Source: Eucommia ulmoides (taxonomy: Eukaryota; Streptophyta; Magnoliopsida; Garryales; Eucommiaceae). Taken from it: 64,000 nt of DNA. The position numbers were made by a program, and so were the translations under genes. The notes beneath the pieces are model-generated. The model made no database searches and was not told where the DNA came from. It saw nothing but the letters and a program-made list of their open reading frames with translations. Below are positions 1 to 11,727 of the stretch, piece by piece; the first letter of the stretch is position 1; each line of letters opens with the position of its first letter. The stretch spans positions 682,001 to 746,000 of the forward strand of contig CM028326.1 of assembly GCA_016647705.1 (NCBI GenBank). The letters run 5' to 3'.

Positions 1-1086
1 GTTTCAGATATTTTTTTTTTTTTTTATTTATTTGAAATATTTTTCTCTTGCGCGTTGATCGGGGAAAACAACAGGCGTTTTTGGCCGGAGTGTTTGTCTC
101 CCAAATACGGCGTCGTAGTTTCGAGTTTACGCAATTAAACGAGTCGTTTTGAGGCGGCGAAGGGGTAAAAGCGACGTCGTATCTCTCCAGGAAGGACTGT
201 TTGCTTTTGGTTTCGTCGGTCACGCTTTTGAGACTCCGGGGTCCAAAAAAGGAAGAAAAGTGGCAGTTTCTTCTAGGGGTGTTCAAAAACCCGCCCAACC
301 CGTTGACCCGGCCCGAATCCGCATTGCATGAAAAAATTGAACCGCCCGGTTCGGAAGACGGGTGTTTATGTGTACTTTGAGATTTGTCAAATTGTACATT
401 TGATTCTTCAAGTTTTACATTTATTTTAAAATTGAAAATAATAATAATTAAGGAAGGAGAATGAGTTATGTTCAGTACGTGATCATTAAATGAAAATATT
501 TTTGTCATTTCGTTACTTCACTATACCTAAAATGTTTTCTCTTAAATTTTCTCTGACAACAATTTAGGCTTCTTTATCATTATTCAAACAGTTTTCACTC
601 CAAAATCATTAATAATACTAAGTGAAAATGAGAACTGATGAAATTAAAAAAAAAAAAATCCTTGGTCGCATGTTTAGCACATTCAATTTTTCATCCAAAA
701 TCATTAACAATGTTTTTAAAGATTGAAATGAATATAAAATTTGAAAGGGAAAATATAAATAAAGTTTGATTTTTCTGGCGAACACTCAGATAATTAAATC
801 TTGAATACACCATACTAATGTACGAGAATATATTTTTAACATCGTTTGGGAATGATAATTAGACGTGATACGAGAAACTTGACCCAGATATATTTTATCG
901 TAAAAACAAATGGATTCAATATATTCATGTAAACGCAGAGATACAAAGAATAAAAGGGCAAAGAAAAGAAAAGAAGATACAAATAAACAATGAAAAATAC
1001 AAAATAAATAAATAAAATAGTTCTTTCTCTCTCTCTATCTATACAGCCTCACTCTTCCCCTCTCTCTATCTCTCTCTTCAATGGCA
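1..1086. other. Intergenic, 3' flank of the DUF3537 gene
   Basis: No gene is supported here. Bases 1-275 are less AT-rich and carry ACGT-core motifs (for example AACGAGTCGT and GCGACGTCGT), so they could be upstream sequence of a gene lying off the left edge; that is a guess. At about 275 the sequence TAGGGGTGTTCAAAAACCC resembles the terminal inverted repeat of the hAT element at 6921, but I see no matching second end, so it is at most a fragment. Bases 360-1020 are featureless AT-rich sequence and 1020-1080 is CT-rich. Confidence 0.6.
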
Positions 1087-1552
1087 CTAAGAAATACCAA
1101 CTGTCTTGCCAAGCAACCAGAGGACCAAGGACAACTCTATACCAAATATGGTGTGAAGTGAGGTTCTGTCCAGCATGAATCCAAACACTGTTATCCCAGC
1201 TCTGTTGTTCTCAAAATATGTCACTACAAAAAAAAAAAAACAGAAACACAAATCTCATTTTCTTTTTTGTTCTCATAATAGAAAAACAGTTTGACAACAC
1301 TTTTTTGGGGGATGAAGTATCTACAAAATTCTTTGGGATATGTTCCCTTTTTTTTTTCATTTAATCGTTCTTTTATTATAACAGTAATGAAAAAGAGCAT
1401 TAACAAGGCAATTGAAACAAAACGAAATGAATGGTTCAGTTTTGAAACCGATCAAATGGTTTCTGTTACGATTTCGCTTTCAGAATTGAAAACCGAAGCA
1501 GATTTGTTTTTAATTTTGGATAGTAATCGTGAAACCGAATAACGTAACCATT

Positions 1553-1620
<68 letters not shown>

Positions 1621-4600
1621 TTATTTTTTATTCATTTACACTTCTACTTCTAGTGTGTGTGTGTATATCATGTATGTATCTATTTACATTTTTACCCTAC
1701 TTTTTAGTTTTTGTTTTGTTTGCTTGTTTTTATTACATGTAACCGTGTTGGACTTTAAGTATATTTGAAATGTTTATTATAACAATTAATGACCTTTTGG
1801 TTCAAGTTTGATTTTATTTGGAATTTATATTTTACATTTTAGTTATATTTTTGTTCACAATTTTACGAACTCGCATTGCTAGAGAAAATCAATAAATATA
1901 TATATATAAAAAATACCTAACGTGTTTGCGATTTTGTGGTCTTGATTTTGGTTTTATAACAGTTTTGTTTTCGGTTTGGTAATACCTAATAATTTTGGTT
2001 TTGATTTTGATTTGGAATGAAACCGACCCAAAACCGAATCGTCACCATCCCTACCAAACAGTGCCTAAACAAAATAGTGCCTTAAAGATTGACTCACCCA
2101 AGGCCTGTCTCTTCTGGAACGATATCGTGCTATAGGCGTAAGCAGGGACAAGCTGAGTATTGTCCAGCTCGTCTTCTTCATCTCCAACATCATCACCATC
2201 GGAGAATCCATCGTTCAATGGAAAAATCTGGTTGGACCGGGCAACAGGAGTCTCAGCCTCCACCGTGTCAAAGGAATCAATGGTTGCAGAGACATGCCAT
2301 TTAGCAGCAAGGCAGGTCACAGCCTGTGCCTTGTGGGTGATTCTGGTGGCACTTCTCAGTAGTATCAATAGCCCAGCTAGAAGGCTAACCGAACACAGCT
2401 GTAGCAAAAACCAAGCACACTTAAAAATGTGAAATCAATGAGACAATGAAATTCAACCAAATCAGTGAAATCAATGTTGTAGAAAAACTATATGCATAAA
2501 TTAGAAAACCTTAAGACAGTGTTTGATTTTCATGGAATTGGAGCCTCGGACTTGGAATTTGATAATGAACACATGTAAAAATCTAAGCCCGGTTTGGTTA
2601 CTGTTTTTGTTCCTTTATTCATGTTTCCACTAAAAAAAGTTTATGATTAATGTACAGAAATGCGTTTGGTAAACACGATTCTATTCCCAAAAATTTGGAA
2701 ATAATTTGGGATTATTTTCTGAGTTCCTTAAGAATCTGAGAAACAAAAAAATGTTCATTCTTGTTCACTCTCGCAAAACTATTCCCACTACCATCCCTCC
2801 GGCCGCTACTACCCCGCCGGCCACCATAATTTTTTTTTAAAAAAAAGAACAAATGTTGCAAACAAATGTGTTTCTTGTTTATGTTCTCATAAATTAAAAG
2901 AAATAATTTCAAGATAATTGTTGATACCAAACATGTTTCTATTTCCAGAATACTCCAGAACAAGAACAAAATTCCCATCCATCCCATTTTATTAGAAGTA
3001 CAAACATAAACACTAACCAAACGCCACCTAATAATTTTCTCATGCGTTCATTTTCAAATTCGAATTCTAGGACTTTCTAATTCTGTGCTAACAAACACGG
3101 CCTAAGGTCACCTTCGGCTTCGTGGAATTGGAGCTGGAAACAAGTGCGTGCAAAAATTTTGAAAGGAACACATGAAAATTTTCAAGTTTTTGCAAGCGTT
3201 CTTTCCGAATTCCAGTTCCACGAAACCAAACGCTACCAATCAAAAAATCTATGACCCTTTATGCAAAAAGATACAAATTTGTACCAAAAAACATTACTTT
3301 TTGCATTAGTTATTGTCTAAACAATAAAAACATGATACGATTAAGTCATGCTCATAGAGAATGCAAAATATTTGATTGAAAAACTTAACGAAATCGCAAA
3401 CTAAAACAAAGATAGCCTGGCATAAAAATGGCTTACCGCGAGTTCTCCAGTTATGTACACATTGAGCTCAGCGCCTGATCGTGTGGTCATGAGGAGCGAG
3501 GCAAATTGGCTAGCCGTGATAAATATCAGCGCCCACAATATGAAAACACGGTACCTATGGCTAATGACCCGCAAATGCCTTCTTATTCTCAAATGCTCTC
3601 TCAAAACAGACTCAACGTCGGATTCCTCTTGAAAAACCTGAGCAAAATCCTTGAGTCGAAGTATCTGGAGGTAGCAGATGAGGCGGAAGAGGACACACAC
3701 GAGGAAGAAAACAACCGTCCGATAAAGCCATGAGCAAAGTTCTAGAATGCAGGCAAAAGCATCACTCACTATGACATTGCCCAAGAAGGGGATGCGAGTG
3801 GCGCCCGAGGCGTACCACCAGATTTTGTATGCACTCTCGGCAGCAAAACATGGGCCAACAAATATGAAGAGGATTTTCAGGGATCTCTGATTGAATTAAC
3901 AAACACAAGACAAAGTTAATCATAGTACTTCTTCAGATATTCATAGCTAATCTTAGAGCCCGCTTGATGCTATAATTCCACAAGCAATACTGAATGTATA
4001 AAATCTTTAAAAAAACGGTTATATACAAACAGTTTTACATATAAAAATTACTAAATTAACAATTATATACAGAACTATCAAATATTTATCTACCAAAAGT
4101 CACATTTGAATTTTTTGGGAGTTCTTGTTCGCAGCTCAAAGTAGCTTGAGTTTCAGTTCAGCGCGCAGGACGCGCTTGACAAAAACACATTTTTAAAGAA
4201 AAAGCCAGGATTACGTCTTATGGTAGTGTTTGGTTGTAAGGAATTGGGACCGTAGAATTGGAATTAGAAATTAATGCATGCAAATTTCTAATTTTTGCAT
4301 GTGTTCATTTCTAATTCTAGTTCTAATTCTAATTCAAAGGCACAATTCAATGCTTCCAAACAATACTTAAGTAAAATTTAAAATAGATTTAACAATAGAT
4401 GAGAGGTTATGAACAGTTATTCTTTTTATTAATGGAGCATAATAAATGAACAAAAGTTGAAAATATGTTTTAGAAACTTCAAAAAATCTATATTAATTGT
4501 TGATGCGTGTAAGGCTGATAAATCAAGATTCTTTCTCCACAAGCATTTTCCCCTTTTAGTTCTTTTTTTTTTTCACTTTTATGTATTTCGTTCATACCAG

Positions 4601-5270
4601 AGGATTGAATGAGCGATGTTTTTCAATTATCAATTGGAAAATTCTCTTAAATATAAATTAAATTGGCTGAAATAATCGCCACAATAACATGATCAACATC
4701 CAGGTCAAGAATCAACAATTTTGAAATTTATCAATAACTGGAAATTAAATTTTGATCCAAAGTGTAATGATCTTAGACTGTTTCACATGATCTGCATTTC
4801 AACAAACAGATTTAACTCACAAAATTTCATGCTATGGCGTTATGAATCATAATTGAAGAGAAACTTACATTAAGCTCGCCTGTATAACCCTTCCTGACCA
4901 TCTCGCTCTCATCGCAGAGCTTATCGAAGTTGAGAAACCTCCGGAGGCCGTATATCTTGACGAACCGCGAGAGGCAGATGAAAGAAAGCGTAGCGATGCC
5001 GCTGAGGGAGAGCTGAACCAAGCCGTCGTAGGGACGGTGGAGCCTGCTGTCGCAATCGGCGCATGCGAGGAAGAAATGGGAGAGGCAAGGGACGACGATC
5101 GCGAGTATTACGAAAACGAGCCAGGAGAGGGCAGCCGTCCACGGGGTGGACTGATCGACGCACATCCATTTGAGCCACGTCCGGAAACTGTGGAGTTCGT
5201 CGAGAGCGTGCGATACGGTGCGGGAGATGGTCTTCTTTTTGTTCAGGAACGTTTCTCTTTCACCTTCCAT
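1087..5270 (-). CDS. DUF3537 gustatory-receptor-like (GRL) membrane protein, 4 exons
   Basis: Exons on the minus strand: 5270-4869, 3886-3437, 2398-2098 and 1223-1087, all with GT-AG junctions; total 1290 nt, 429 residues, which fits the family. The start at 5270 opens MEGERETF, downstream of a TATA-like box. Hydrophobic segments lie near residues 46-68, 87-106, 138-158, 190-210, 248-266, 285-300 and 395-422, consistent with about seven membrane spans. Family-typical stretches include FAAESAYKIWWY (148-159), SATRITHKAQ (300-309) and the C-terminal LDRTSLHTIFG. DUF3537 proteins are plant proteins proposed, from predicted topology, to be distant relatives of insect gustatory and odorant receptors; a ligand or channel role in plants is unproven. 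An acidic loop (about 350-365) precedes the last spans. Introns 1-3 are full of MITEs and an AT microsatellite, but the reading frame is intact. Confidence 0.9.
1557..1616. repeat. (AT)n microsatellite in intron 3 of the DUF3537 gene
   Basis: About 29 uninterrupted AT dinucleotides inside the intron at 1224-2097. The sequence just after it (about 1920-2054) is rich in AAAACCGA/TCGGTTTT motifs and ends CACCATCCCTA, like the right end of the hAT MITE at 21939-22684. The intron therefore also holds a truncated copy of that family. Confidence 0.8.
2515..3102. mobile_element. Tourist-like MITE (about 143 bp) split by a second MITE
   Basis: The outer element consists of 2515-2586 and 3032-3102. 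Its ends are imperfect inverted repeats around CAGTGTTTG / CCGTGTTTG and both flanks carry TAA (2512-2514 and 3103-3105), the target duplication of PIF/Harbinger (Tourist) elements. The body halves pair around GGAATTTGATAATGAACACATG-type sequence on the two strands. It lies in intron 2 of the DUF3537 gene and is interrupted by the element at 2587-3028. Confidence 0.65.
2587..3028. mobile_element. Tourist-like MITE nested in another MITE
   Basis: Ends are GCCCGGTTTGGTTACTG and, on the other strand, GGTGGCGTTTGGTTAGTG; flanking TAA trinucleotides (2584-2586, 3029-3031) form the TSD. The interior has a short GC-rich patch (2785-2825, CCGGCCGC-like) within AT-rich sequence. The same termini and GC-rich core recur at 51521-52469 and 53694-54163. 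Confidence 0.7.
3106..3237. mobile_element. Short Tourist-like MITE, 132 bp
   Basis: Inverted ends GGTCACCTTCGGCTTCGTGG and GGTAGCGTTTGGTTTCGTGG continue for about 30 bases. It directly abuts the preceding MITE and shares its TAA (3103-3105). It belongs to the same approximately 140-bp family as 2515-3102 and 4221-4366. Confidence 0.6.
4221..4366. mobile_element. Short Tourist-like MITE, 146 bp, in intron 1 of the DUF3537 gene
   Basis: Ends TGGTAGTGTTTGGTTG and, reverse-complemented, GTATTGTTTGGAAGC are flanked by TTA on both sides (4218-4220, 4367-4369). The interior is nearly a long hairpin built on TCTAATTCTAATT-type repeats. Confidence 0.7.
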
Positions 5271-5347
5271 GAGTCCTGAAAATTTAGAGAGAGAAAGAGA
5301 GTTCTGGAGAGAGAGACAATGGATTAGTGTCTTGATTTGAATGAAGA

Positions 5348-5356
5348 TATTTATAG
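5348..5356 (-). promoter_or_regulatory. Putative TATA box of the DUF3537 gene
   Basis: On the minus strand the sequence reads CTATAAATA, about 80 bases upstream of the ATG at 5270. The short leader between them is GA-rich. Position and sequence fit a plant core promoter; no transcript data are available. Confidence 0.5.
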
Positions 5357-5682
5357 TGTGTTTCATAATACACCATTTATGAGTTGTATTCCGTGGTACT
5401 TATTTTTTTTGGTCAAATTTATATTTTTAAAAAAAATTAATATAGCACATTTGTCACGGGTTCACATTTTTACAGAAGCAACTGTCTATGCGGCATCCCC
5501 AACGCATTCGCAACAAGAGGATAAGTCTGCCTTCTTGTAAGGCTTATCAGGAGAGCGACTCTAGCTCTCGACCCGTTTGTACAGAGGACGTCAAATTCAT
5601 CTTCTTTTGTTAGGTCTATGAACGAGGACATAGTATCTGAATTTAACCGGGGTGGTATGTATTGACTCTGGAGGGACACTTA

Positions 5683-6150
5683 GGTTGTGTTTGGGTAGAG
5701 GATTTCTCTTTTGGCAAATCCCTTATTTGGGTTTATTTGGGTTTTTTGAGGGAGGGATTTGTCAAATTCTTTTAGAAGTGAAATGAAGGATTTTGAAATC
5801 CTTTTGGGAGATGTTGCATTTGCCAAATCTTTTTTTTCTCACGTCGTTTTTTCGTTCGTTACTCATCTCCATCTTCGTCGTTTCGTTCGTTCGTCGTCTT
5901 CTTTGTTGTCACTTTGTTCGTTCTTCGTCGGTCGCTCCATCTCCATCTTCGTCTGTCGAGTTCGAAATCAAATAGGGTTCGATTTCAAAAACGAAATCGA
6001 ACAACAACGAAGATCTCTCTGATTTTGATTTTGATTTCCTGTTTCGAATTTGTTCTATTTCTGGTTCAATTTCATCTTCATCATTCTTCATTGTCTTCTT
6101 TTTTTTTTTTTTCCCAGAAGTGGGATAAAAAATAGAACTAAAACGCAACC
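5683..6150. mobile_element. Tourist-like MITE, 468 bp
   Basis: Termini GGTTGTGTTTGGG and, reverse-complemented, GGTTGCGTTTTAG are flanked by TTA (5680-5682 and 6151-6153). The interior has CGTTCGTTCGTCG-type short repeats and no credible coding. It lies about 310 bp upstream of the DUF3537 TATA-like box. The stretch 5371-5679 before it holds nothing I recognise. Confidence 0.65.
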
Positions 6151-6589
6151 TTAGTGGTGTTGGCACCTGTTTGGTTGAGGGCGGCATATAAGTGCCACAA
6201 TCTTCCAATTCGCATTTTTTGTTCCTTCTGACCATCACGTCAATAACCGGTTTGTGATAAGGTGAACTATATGAGTATAAATTTTCAATTTGTGCACTAT
6301 TTACTAAAATTGTGATGAAAAAATTATTGTAATAAAAAGATTTTTACACAATTGTAAAGCAAGAATTAGTAGCAGGATGTGCATGAGATGCAGGTGAAGG
6401 TGGTTTGGAGCCGTGATTGTGGGATTGACCAACCAATAGGAGCTCGCAAAGTGGCAACCTTGGATTGCTTACAAAAGTGGAGATGCCACTCCCCGAATCT
6501 AATTTGGCGTATTAGGCTTTTCTTTTTATTTATTTTTGTTCTCGATAAAAAAATTTGATTTAATCTCATCTGTTTTAAAAATGAACAGT
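6151..6589. other. Intergenic, nothing recognised
   Basis: Ordinary AT-rich sequence between two mobile elements; no conserved coding, RNA gene or repeat structure seen. Confidence 0.5.
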
Positions 6590-8360
6590 ATTGCCCACAT
6601 GATAGACACGCACCACTTACATGTAACTACTTTGTGTGTAATATTAGTTACAAATAACTAAAAAAAATTTCTAGTTACATATTCTAATAATATGTAATTT
6701 TTTAGTTACATGTTCTGATATGTAATATCTGATACATAACTAAAAAATTTGATATTTTTTCAGTTACGTTACAAAATATTATACATATATATGTAATTGT
6801 AACATGTAACTAATATTATATAAGTACATGTAACTAAAAATAGTCAAATATGTGTGAAAAGTGACAATTATGAAATTATAACTAACATTAATTAGATATA
6901 ACAAAATTCACTATAAAAAGTAGGGGTGTGCAGCGGGGCAGGCCAACCCGCGAAACCAACCCAACCCTCCCAAAACCGCCCGAAATATGACCAGGCCGAA
7001 CAGACCCGCTAAGCCCATGGTGTGAACAGCTCCAACCCGCCCAATTTTGGTGCGGCTCGCGGGTTTGGGTGATGGGCTTTGCAGGTTAACCCGCCCGACC
7101 GCAAACGACATCGTTTAAGGGAGGTAAGCTGTGATCTTCCAAACTTCACACGAACGACTTCCATTCCCTTTCCGTCGGCAGCTAGGGTTTAGAGAATAGA
7201 GATTTCGATCTTCCATCAACGATCTAGTGTTTCATTACTTTCCTAAAAGTTTTCGATTTCCAATTTCGATTATGGAAACAATGATGTACATCCGCTTTTT
7301 CGTTTTTTTAGTACCAAAAAATGATTCAATTTGATGTCTGTATTTTGCGCTTGCTCAATCTTTTGGATCGCTACTCAGTTAAGCAATTTCGCGATGTATT
7401 CGAGGCGACATGCTTTGATGTGTTGTACAGTGATACTTAACCGCTTTTAAGTTTGAGATCGAGGGTAGATCTAGTCTTAACGGTTGTGGAAGTAGATATC
7501 GAACTTATTATACGTAATTCACTGTGATTTTTTTCTTGCTCCAATTGATATTTGCTCCTGCTTTGCTGACAGTTTAAGATCTAGTTCGAAGTAGCTCTTT
7601 GGTCCGTACATTTCAATTCTCTATTTCTGAGTGATGTTTTGTTTGAGTAGTTACTTCTAGTTTGAATTATTGAATAGTTTGTATATGGGTCTTTCATCAA
7701 TGGACTTTTTGTTTGAAGCTTTCTTTCCCAATAATGATTACAATTGAACTGGGGGATCTTACAGAAGGTTAATGATGTGTTGTTAAACAGGGTTTCTATC
7801 CTCTACGAGAAAGATCCAGAATTTCTGCAGAGTTCGAGCACATATGCACACAACTGATGCAATCTAAAACTTTTAACCACTTTTCTAGTGATTTTGTATG
7901 TCGGATTTTGTAATTTTATGATTTTTTATTTTTTATTTTTTTGTAAGTTTTAGTAATGTGATGATTTGTTTTAGCAATATTTATTAGCCCAAACCGTAAC
8001 TAGTCTCAAACCGCACACTATTGGGCGGTTTACGGTTTGAAGTAGTCAAACCGCACACTTCAACCCGCCCCAACCCGCATATTAGTGGGCGGTCCACGGT
8101 TTAAAGTAATCCAAACCGCACAGTAATGGTTTGATCTGCGGTTTTAGCCCAAATCGCCCCAACCCGACCGCCGCACATTCCTAATAAAAACTGAATGTAC
8201 TCACTAAAAGACTCCCTATAATCCTTGCAATATCTTTACAATTTCTGCAATGCGAAACTAAAACACAAGTAAAATCTAATTTAAAGGATTAAATTAAAAT
8301 CTAGTAACACAAAACAAAATGACTTTTCACCAATTAGACTTAAAAAATTTGATTTTTCAC
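6590..8360. mobile_element. Mutator-like MITE (palindrome-rich family), interrupted by a hAT element
   Basis: Outer AT-rich element made of 6590-6920 and 8184-8360. It carries repeated TTACATGTAAC/GTTACAT motifs. Its right part (TGCAATGCGAAACTAAAAC, then TCACCAATTAGAC) matches, in opposite orientation, the element at 28072-28866. Exact outer ends are unclear. Family assignment comes from the better-preserved copy at 18839-19474, which has a 9-bp TSD. Confidence 0.55.
6921..8183. mobile_element. Non-autonomous hAT element, 1263 bp
   Basis: Termini TAGGGGTGTGCAGCGG and, reverse-complemented, TAGGAATGTGCGGCGG (13 of 16 identical), flanked by an 8-bp TSD with one mismatch (ATAAAAAG at 6913-6920, ATAAAAAC at 8184-8191), diagnostic of hAT. 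Subterminal regions repeat AAACCGCAC / CCCAACCCGC. The middle (7100-7850) has no long ORF but resembles a plant 5' leader and intron (AGCTAGGGTTTAG), so it is probably a deletion derivative keeping the leader of an autonomous relative. It is inserted in an older Mutator-like MITE. Confidence 0.8.
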
Positions 8361-8797
8361 CGATTTTTTCTTAATTATATTATATTGTGTATTTTTTTAC
8401 TTATAAATTAAATTTTTTTGTTTTAGGGTTAATACTATTGGCGCCCCCTATCATGTTTTAAAATTCCCGAAGCCATTTACCTTAAAAAAAATTGATTTTT
8501 TTACCTTCAACTTTATTTGAATTATATATAAAATATAAAAATATTATTAACTAATTTACCATTTTGTCCCTAAAAAAACTAAATTAATATTATTTTTTTC
8601 CTTTCATTTTCATGTTCAACCAGCATCTTCCACCACTTATAATTTCTTCCATCACACTTAAAATTATATATATATATATATATATATACTTTTTAATTTA
8701 AAAAATAATACAGTTTCTAGTGTATATATAAGAAAAGAATAAAGAGAGAAAATTCTAGTGTACATATAAGAAAAGAATAAAGAGAGAAAAATATAAA
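8361..8797. other. AT-rich intergenic sequence with a small tandem duplication
   Basis: Holds a TA microsatellite (about 8667-8688) and a direct repeat of about 38 bases: TTCTAGTGTA, then AAGAAAAGAATAAAGAGAG, at about 8716-8750 and 8752-8790. No gene seen. Confidence 0.6.
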
Positions 8798-10075
8798 GGG
8801 CATTTGGAACCAAATCTTTTGATTTCCCCTTAATTTAAAAAAAAAAAAAAAATCTTAGAGGCGGAAACAACTTAGGTTTTAATCTGCCTATTAAAAAAAT
8901 ACAAAAGTCCAATACACGCGCTTGCACTCGTGCAGTTACATATAACTATTTTTTGTATAAATTTTTGTTAGATATAACAAATATCACTTTATTTTGTATC
9001 ATGTAACTGATTTGTGTATAAAAATTTGTTAGATTTAACAAAAATTACACAATATACAAGTAATTAGTTTTATGTAATTAATATTAAACTAATTTTTGTG
9101 TGTAATATTTGTTGAATGTCACAAATATTACACAAATACATGTAATTTGTAACGTGTAACTAATATTATATAAGTATATATAACCAAAATTACACAGATA
9201 TATATAATATATGTTAATTATTAAATTGTAACTAGTATTAGTCATATGTAACTAATATTTACTATAATACGAATTTACTCATCAAAATTTTATATACAAT
9301 CCCTGCAATGTCTATACATGCGGAATTAAAACTTATGCAAAACCCAATTTAAAAAACTAAATCTGATATGGGGGAATCTCGTCACATATACCATGCGGAC
9401 AATATCGTTCCAAGTGTGGAAAAACAATCAGGCTGGGAGCTGGAATCCCCCCCAAGCAGAGTTGAGAATCGTCTTACCGAGCTGAAGAAGTTTGAATCGA
9501 GTTGGTAAACTCTGGGCCGGGCTGACAAACTCAGACACCCTCTGCCCGTCGTCTACGTGCTTGGAGTCTCGTCGGGCCATCTTGAGACTTCGGCCCATGG
9601 GCCTCTACAGGTGGGCCCAAGAGACCAACCCAGATTATCAAATGACTAATCTACTTGCTCATTGGCCCCTCAGCGGATTAGGTTAATTAACCTGAGCTCA
9701 GCTCCCTAAATTCGTAGCGCTAATCGAGTCCAAAACCTATAAATACCTCATGGCAACCACTACCCAAAGGTACATCTTCTATACTGACACCAGAGCACTT
9801 TTAACCTTTCTCCCTCGGATATTCACTCTTATGCCGGAGGGACTTCATCGGGCACAATCCCGGTGAGCTTGTGTGCAGGTGCTCGAAGTGAAGAAATGAA
9901 ACTCAGCTCAGAGGTCGTCAGCACCCCTGATTACACCAAGTTAATCACGTCATCAACAGTCTTGTAGGTATGTTATCTTTTTGGATTATACTGTTGGTCG
10001 TTTACCATTTTTGGACATCAACAAAATTAAAATTTATGTGTTAGGCGATTTTTTTTTTTTAAATTATATGCTACG
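8798..10075. mobile_element. Mutator-like MITE interrupted by a solo LTR
   Basis: Left part 8798-9363 starts GGGCATTTGGAACC and carries the family's TTACATATAACT and TTACACAAATACATGTAA motifs. The right part (10024-about 10075) continues exactly where the left stops: AAATTAAAATTTATG matches the same place in the copy at 24365-24895. The LTR insertion therefore post-dates this element. Confidence 0.65.
9364..10023 (+). mobile_element. Solo LTR fossil, 660 bp
   Basis: Begins TGATATGGGGGAATCTCG and ends ATCAACA; flanks AAATC (9359-9363) and AAATT (10024-10028) form a near-perfect 5-bp TSD. A TATA-like CCTATAAATACC lies at about 9737. No internal region or second LTR lies next to it, so it looks like a recombined solo LTR. 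Copies of the same family, with the same start motif, lie at 29629-30364, 35818-36540 and 59395-60215. Superfamily (Ty1 or Ty3) cannot be told from an LTR alone. Confidence 0.7.
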
Positions 10076-10455
10076 TGTAGAGTGAGATCGACAAGCTATT
10101 ACTTGTACATGATGATGATGATGATGTGTTTTATTAGTCATATAAATTGACAGAGAGAGAGAGAGAAAACAAAATGAAGAACCACTGTTTGGATTACACC
10201 TGATGAACAATCATCATCTCACCCATTATTTTTTACCTAATTATTTTTTAATTATTGTTTAAAAACTTAATGTAGGAATCTTCAATCTTAATCAGTCAAC
10301 GTATTCGGTGCAGGAAGGGTTAGCGTGTGGCAAAAACATTGGCCTAAACTCATCGCCCTGCTGTTTCTGCTTGGCTCTTTCTACACCTTTGATTGATATA
10401 ATTTTTTAGTGTTTTTTGTGTTCGGATCAATTTACGTACACTTGAATAATTATTT
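10076..10455. other. Intergenic with short microsatellites
   Basis: Contains (GAT)n at about 10110-10125 and (GA)n at about 10150-10165; otherwise nothing recognised. Confidence 0.6.
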
Positions 10456-11135
10456 TGTTGAATTTTATATAACTTGTGTTATCTGATCCTGAGCTATATA
10501 TAAAGATAAGGGCAATCCTCTTCTTATAAGGCGCCTTTTGAAAATGAGTTCGGCCCATTGAATTTTTTACATGGTATCAGAGTCAAACTTTTGTCTGATA
10601 TTGGGCGTGTTAAATCTCACATCAATGATGGGCTCTCCAATATCCGTTCGCAGTGGTTTGTTAAAATTTACCTTACGCGTGAGGGGGCGTGTTGAATCTC
10701 ACGTTGATGTTGGGCCTCCCGATATTCGTTTGCAGTGGTTTATCAAAGTCCACCCTGCGCGTGAGGGGATGTGTTGAATCCCCCATCGCTTGTGTTACCT
10801 GATCCTGAGCTATATATAAAGTTAAGAGCACTTTTGTCTGATGTTGAGCGTGTTAAATCTTAGATCAATGATGAGCCTCCAGATATTTGTTCGCAGCGGT
10901 TTGTCAAAGTTCACCCTGCACGTGAGTGGGCGTGTTGAATCCCGCATTGATGTTGGTCCTCCCGATATCCATTCGCAGTGGTTTGTCAAAGTCCACCTTA
11001 CGCATGAGGGGTGTGTTGAACTTGAATCCCATATCGCCTGTGTTACCTGATCTTGAGCTATATATAAAGCTAAGGGCAATTTTCATCTTATAAGACGTCT
11101 TTTGAAAATGAGTTAGGCTCATTGAATTTCCTACA
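10456..11135 (+). mobile_element. TRIM-type LTR element with three terminal-repeat units
   Basis: Flanked by a perfect 5-bp TSD, TATTT (10451-10455, 11136-11140). The left LTR (10456-10571) is followed at once by TGGTATCAGAG, the usual initiator-Met tRNA primer site of plant LTR elements. The right LTR (11014-11135) ends CTACA. A third, shorter LTR-like unit (about 10771-10830) sits in the middle, so the layout is LTR-internal-LTR-internal-LTR. It has no coding capacity, as expected of TRIMs. Each unit carries CTATATATAAAG (TATA-like). A fossil of moderate age. Confidence 0.8.
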
Positions 11136-11727
11136 TATTTCACCGGACTATTTTAGAGACGTATTCTTTTACATCGACCTAATCTATTCACGATCTAATT
11201 TAAAATTTAATTCTTAAAATTCTTTACGGGAGAGTAGAAAGACACAATCTCATCTTTGAGTTGATTGATATATATATATATATATATATATATCAAAAAA
11301 AAAAAAAAAAGATTGAAATTGAAATGTTGACATTCAACTGTCATTCAAAACCTAAACGTCTCAACTGGGCCTTTTTTTTTTTTTTTTTTATTTCATGGTT
11401 ATATATTTATAGAAAGAGGCCCAAAAAACTGAGCCCATCAAGCTTTATATAGGTCATTGTAAGTGTGAAATTCATGTTTATGGATTTTATTTTTTTTTAT
11501 TTTTTTTACTCAACTTGAAATTATATAATTTTATATTGAAATCAATGTAGATCATGTTCGAGTGTTAGGAGCAAAAATGGACTGTTTTCACATCATCATC
11601 TCTCACTCAGTCAGCTTCATGTAGTGAGCCGATTAAAAAAAAATAGGAACCAAGTTGCACTCGTCTTTGAAAACAATATATCAGTAGAAAGATCTACCAA
11701 GGTGCTCCCAGCAAAGTCGCTCACTTT
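11136..11727. other. Intergenic with a SINE-2 fragment and microsatellites
   Basis: Bases 11145-11255 resemble part of the SINE-2 family (GCGTATTCTTTTACATCGACCTAAT-like, minus orientation). After that come a TA microsatellite (11265-11292) and A/T runs. No gene. Confidence 0.4.

Noticed and set aside
149-331. 60-codon frame at the left edge
   Set aside because: Its second half is the end of a hAT-like element (CCGCCCAACCCG) and no family match is apparent.
1529-1768. Open frame rich in Ile-Tyr
   Set aside because: Translation of an AT microsatellite inside an intron.
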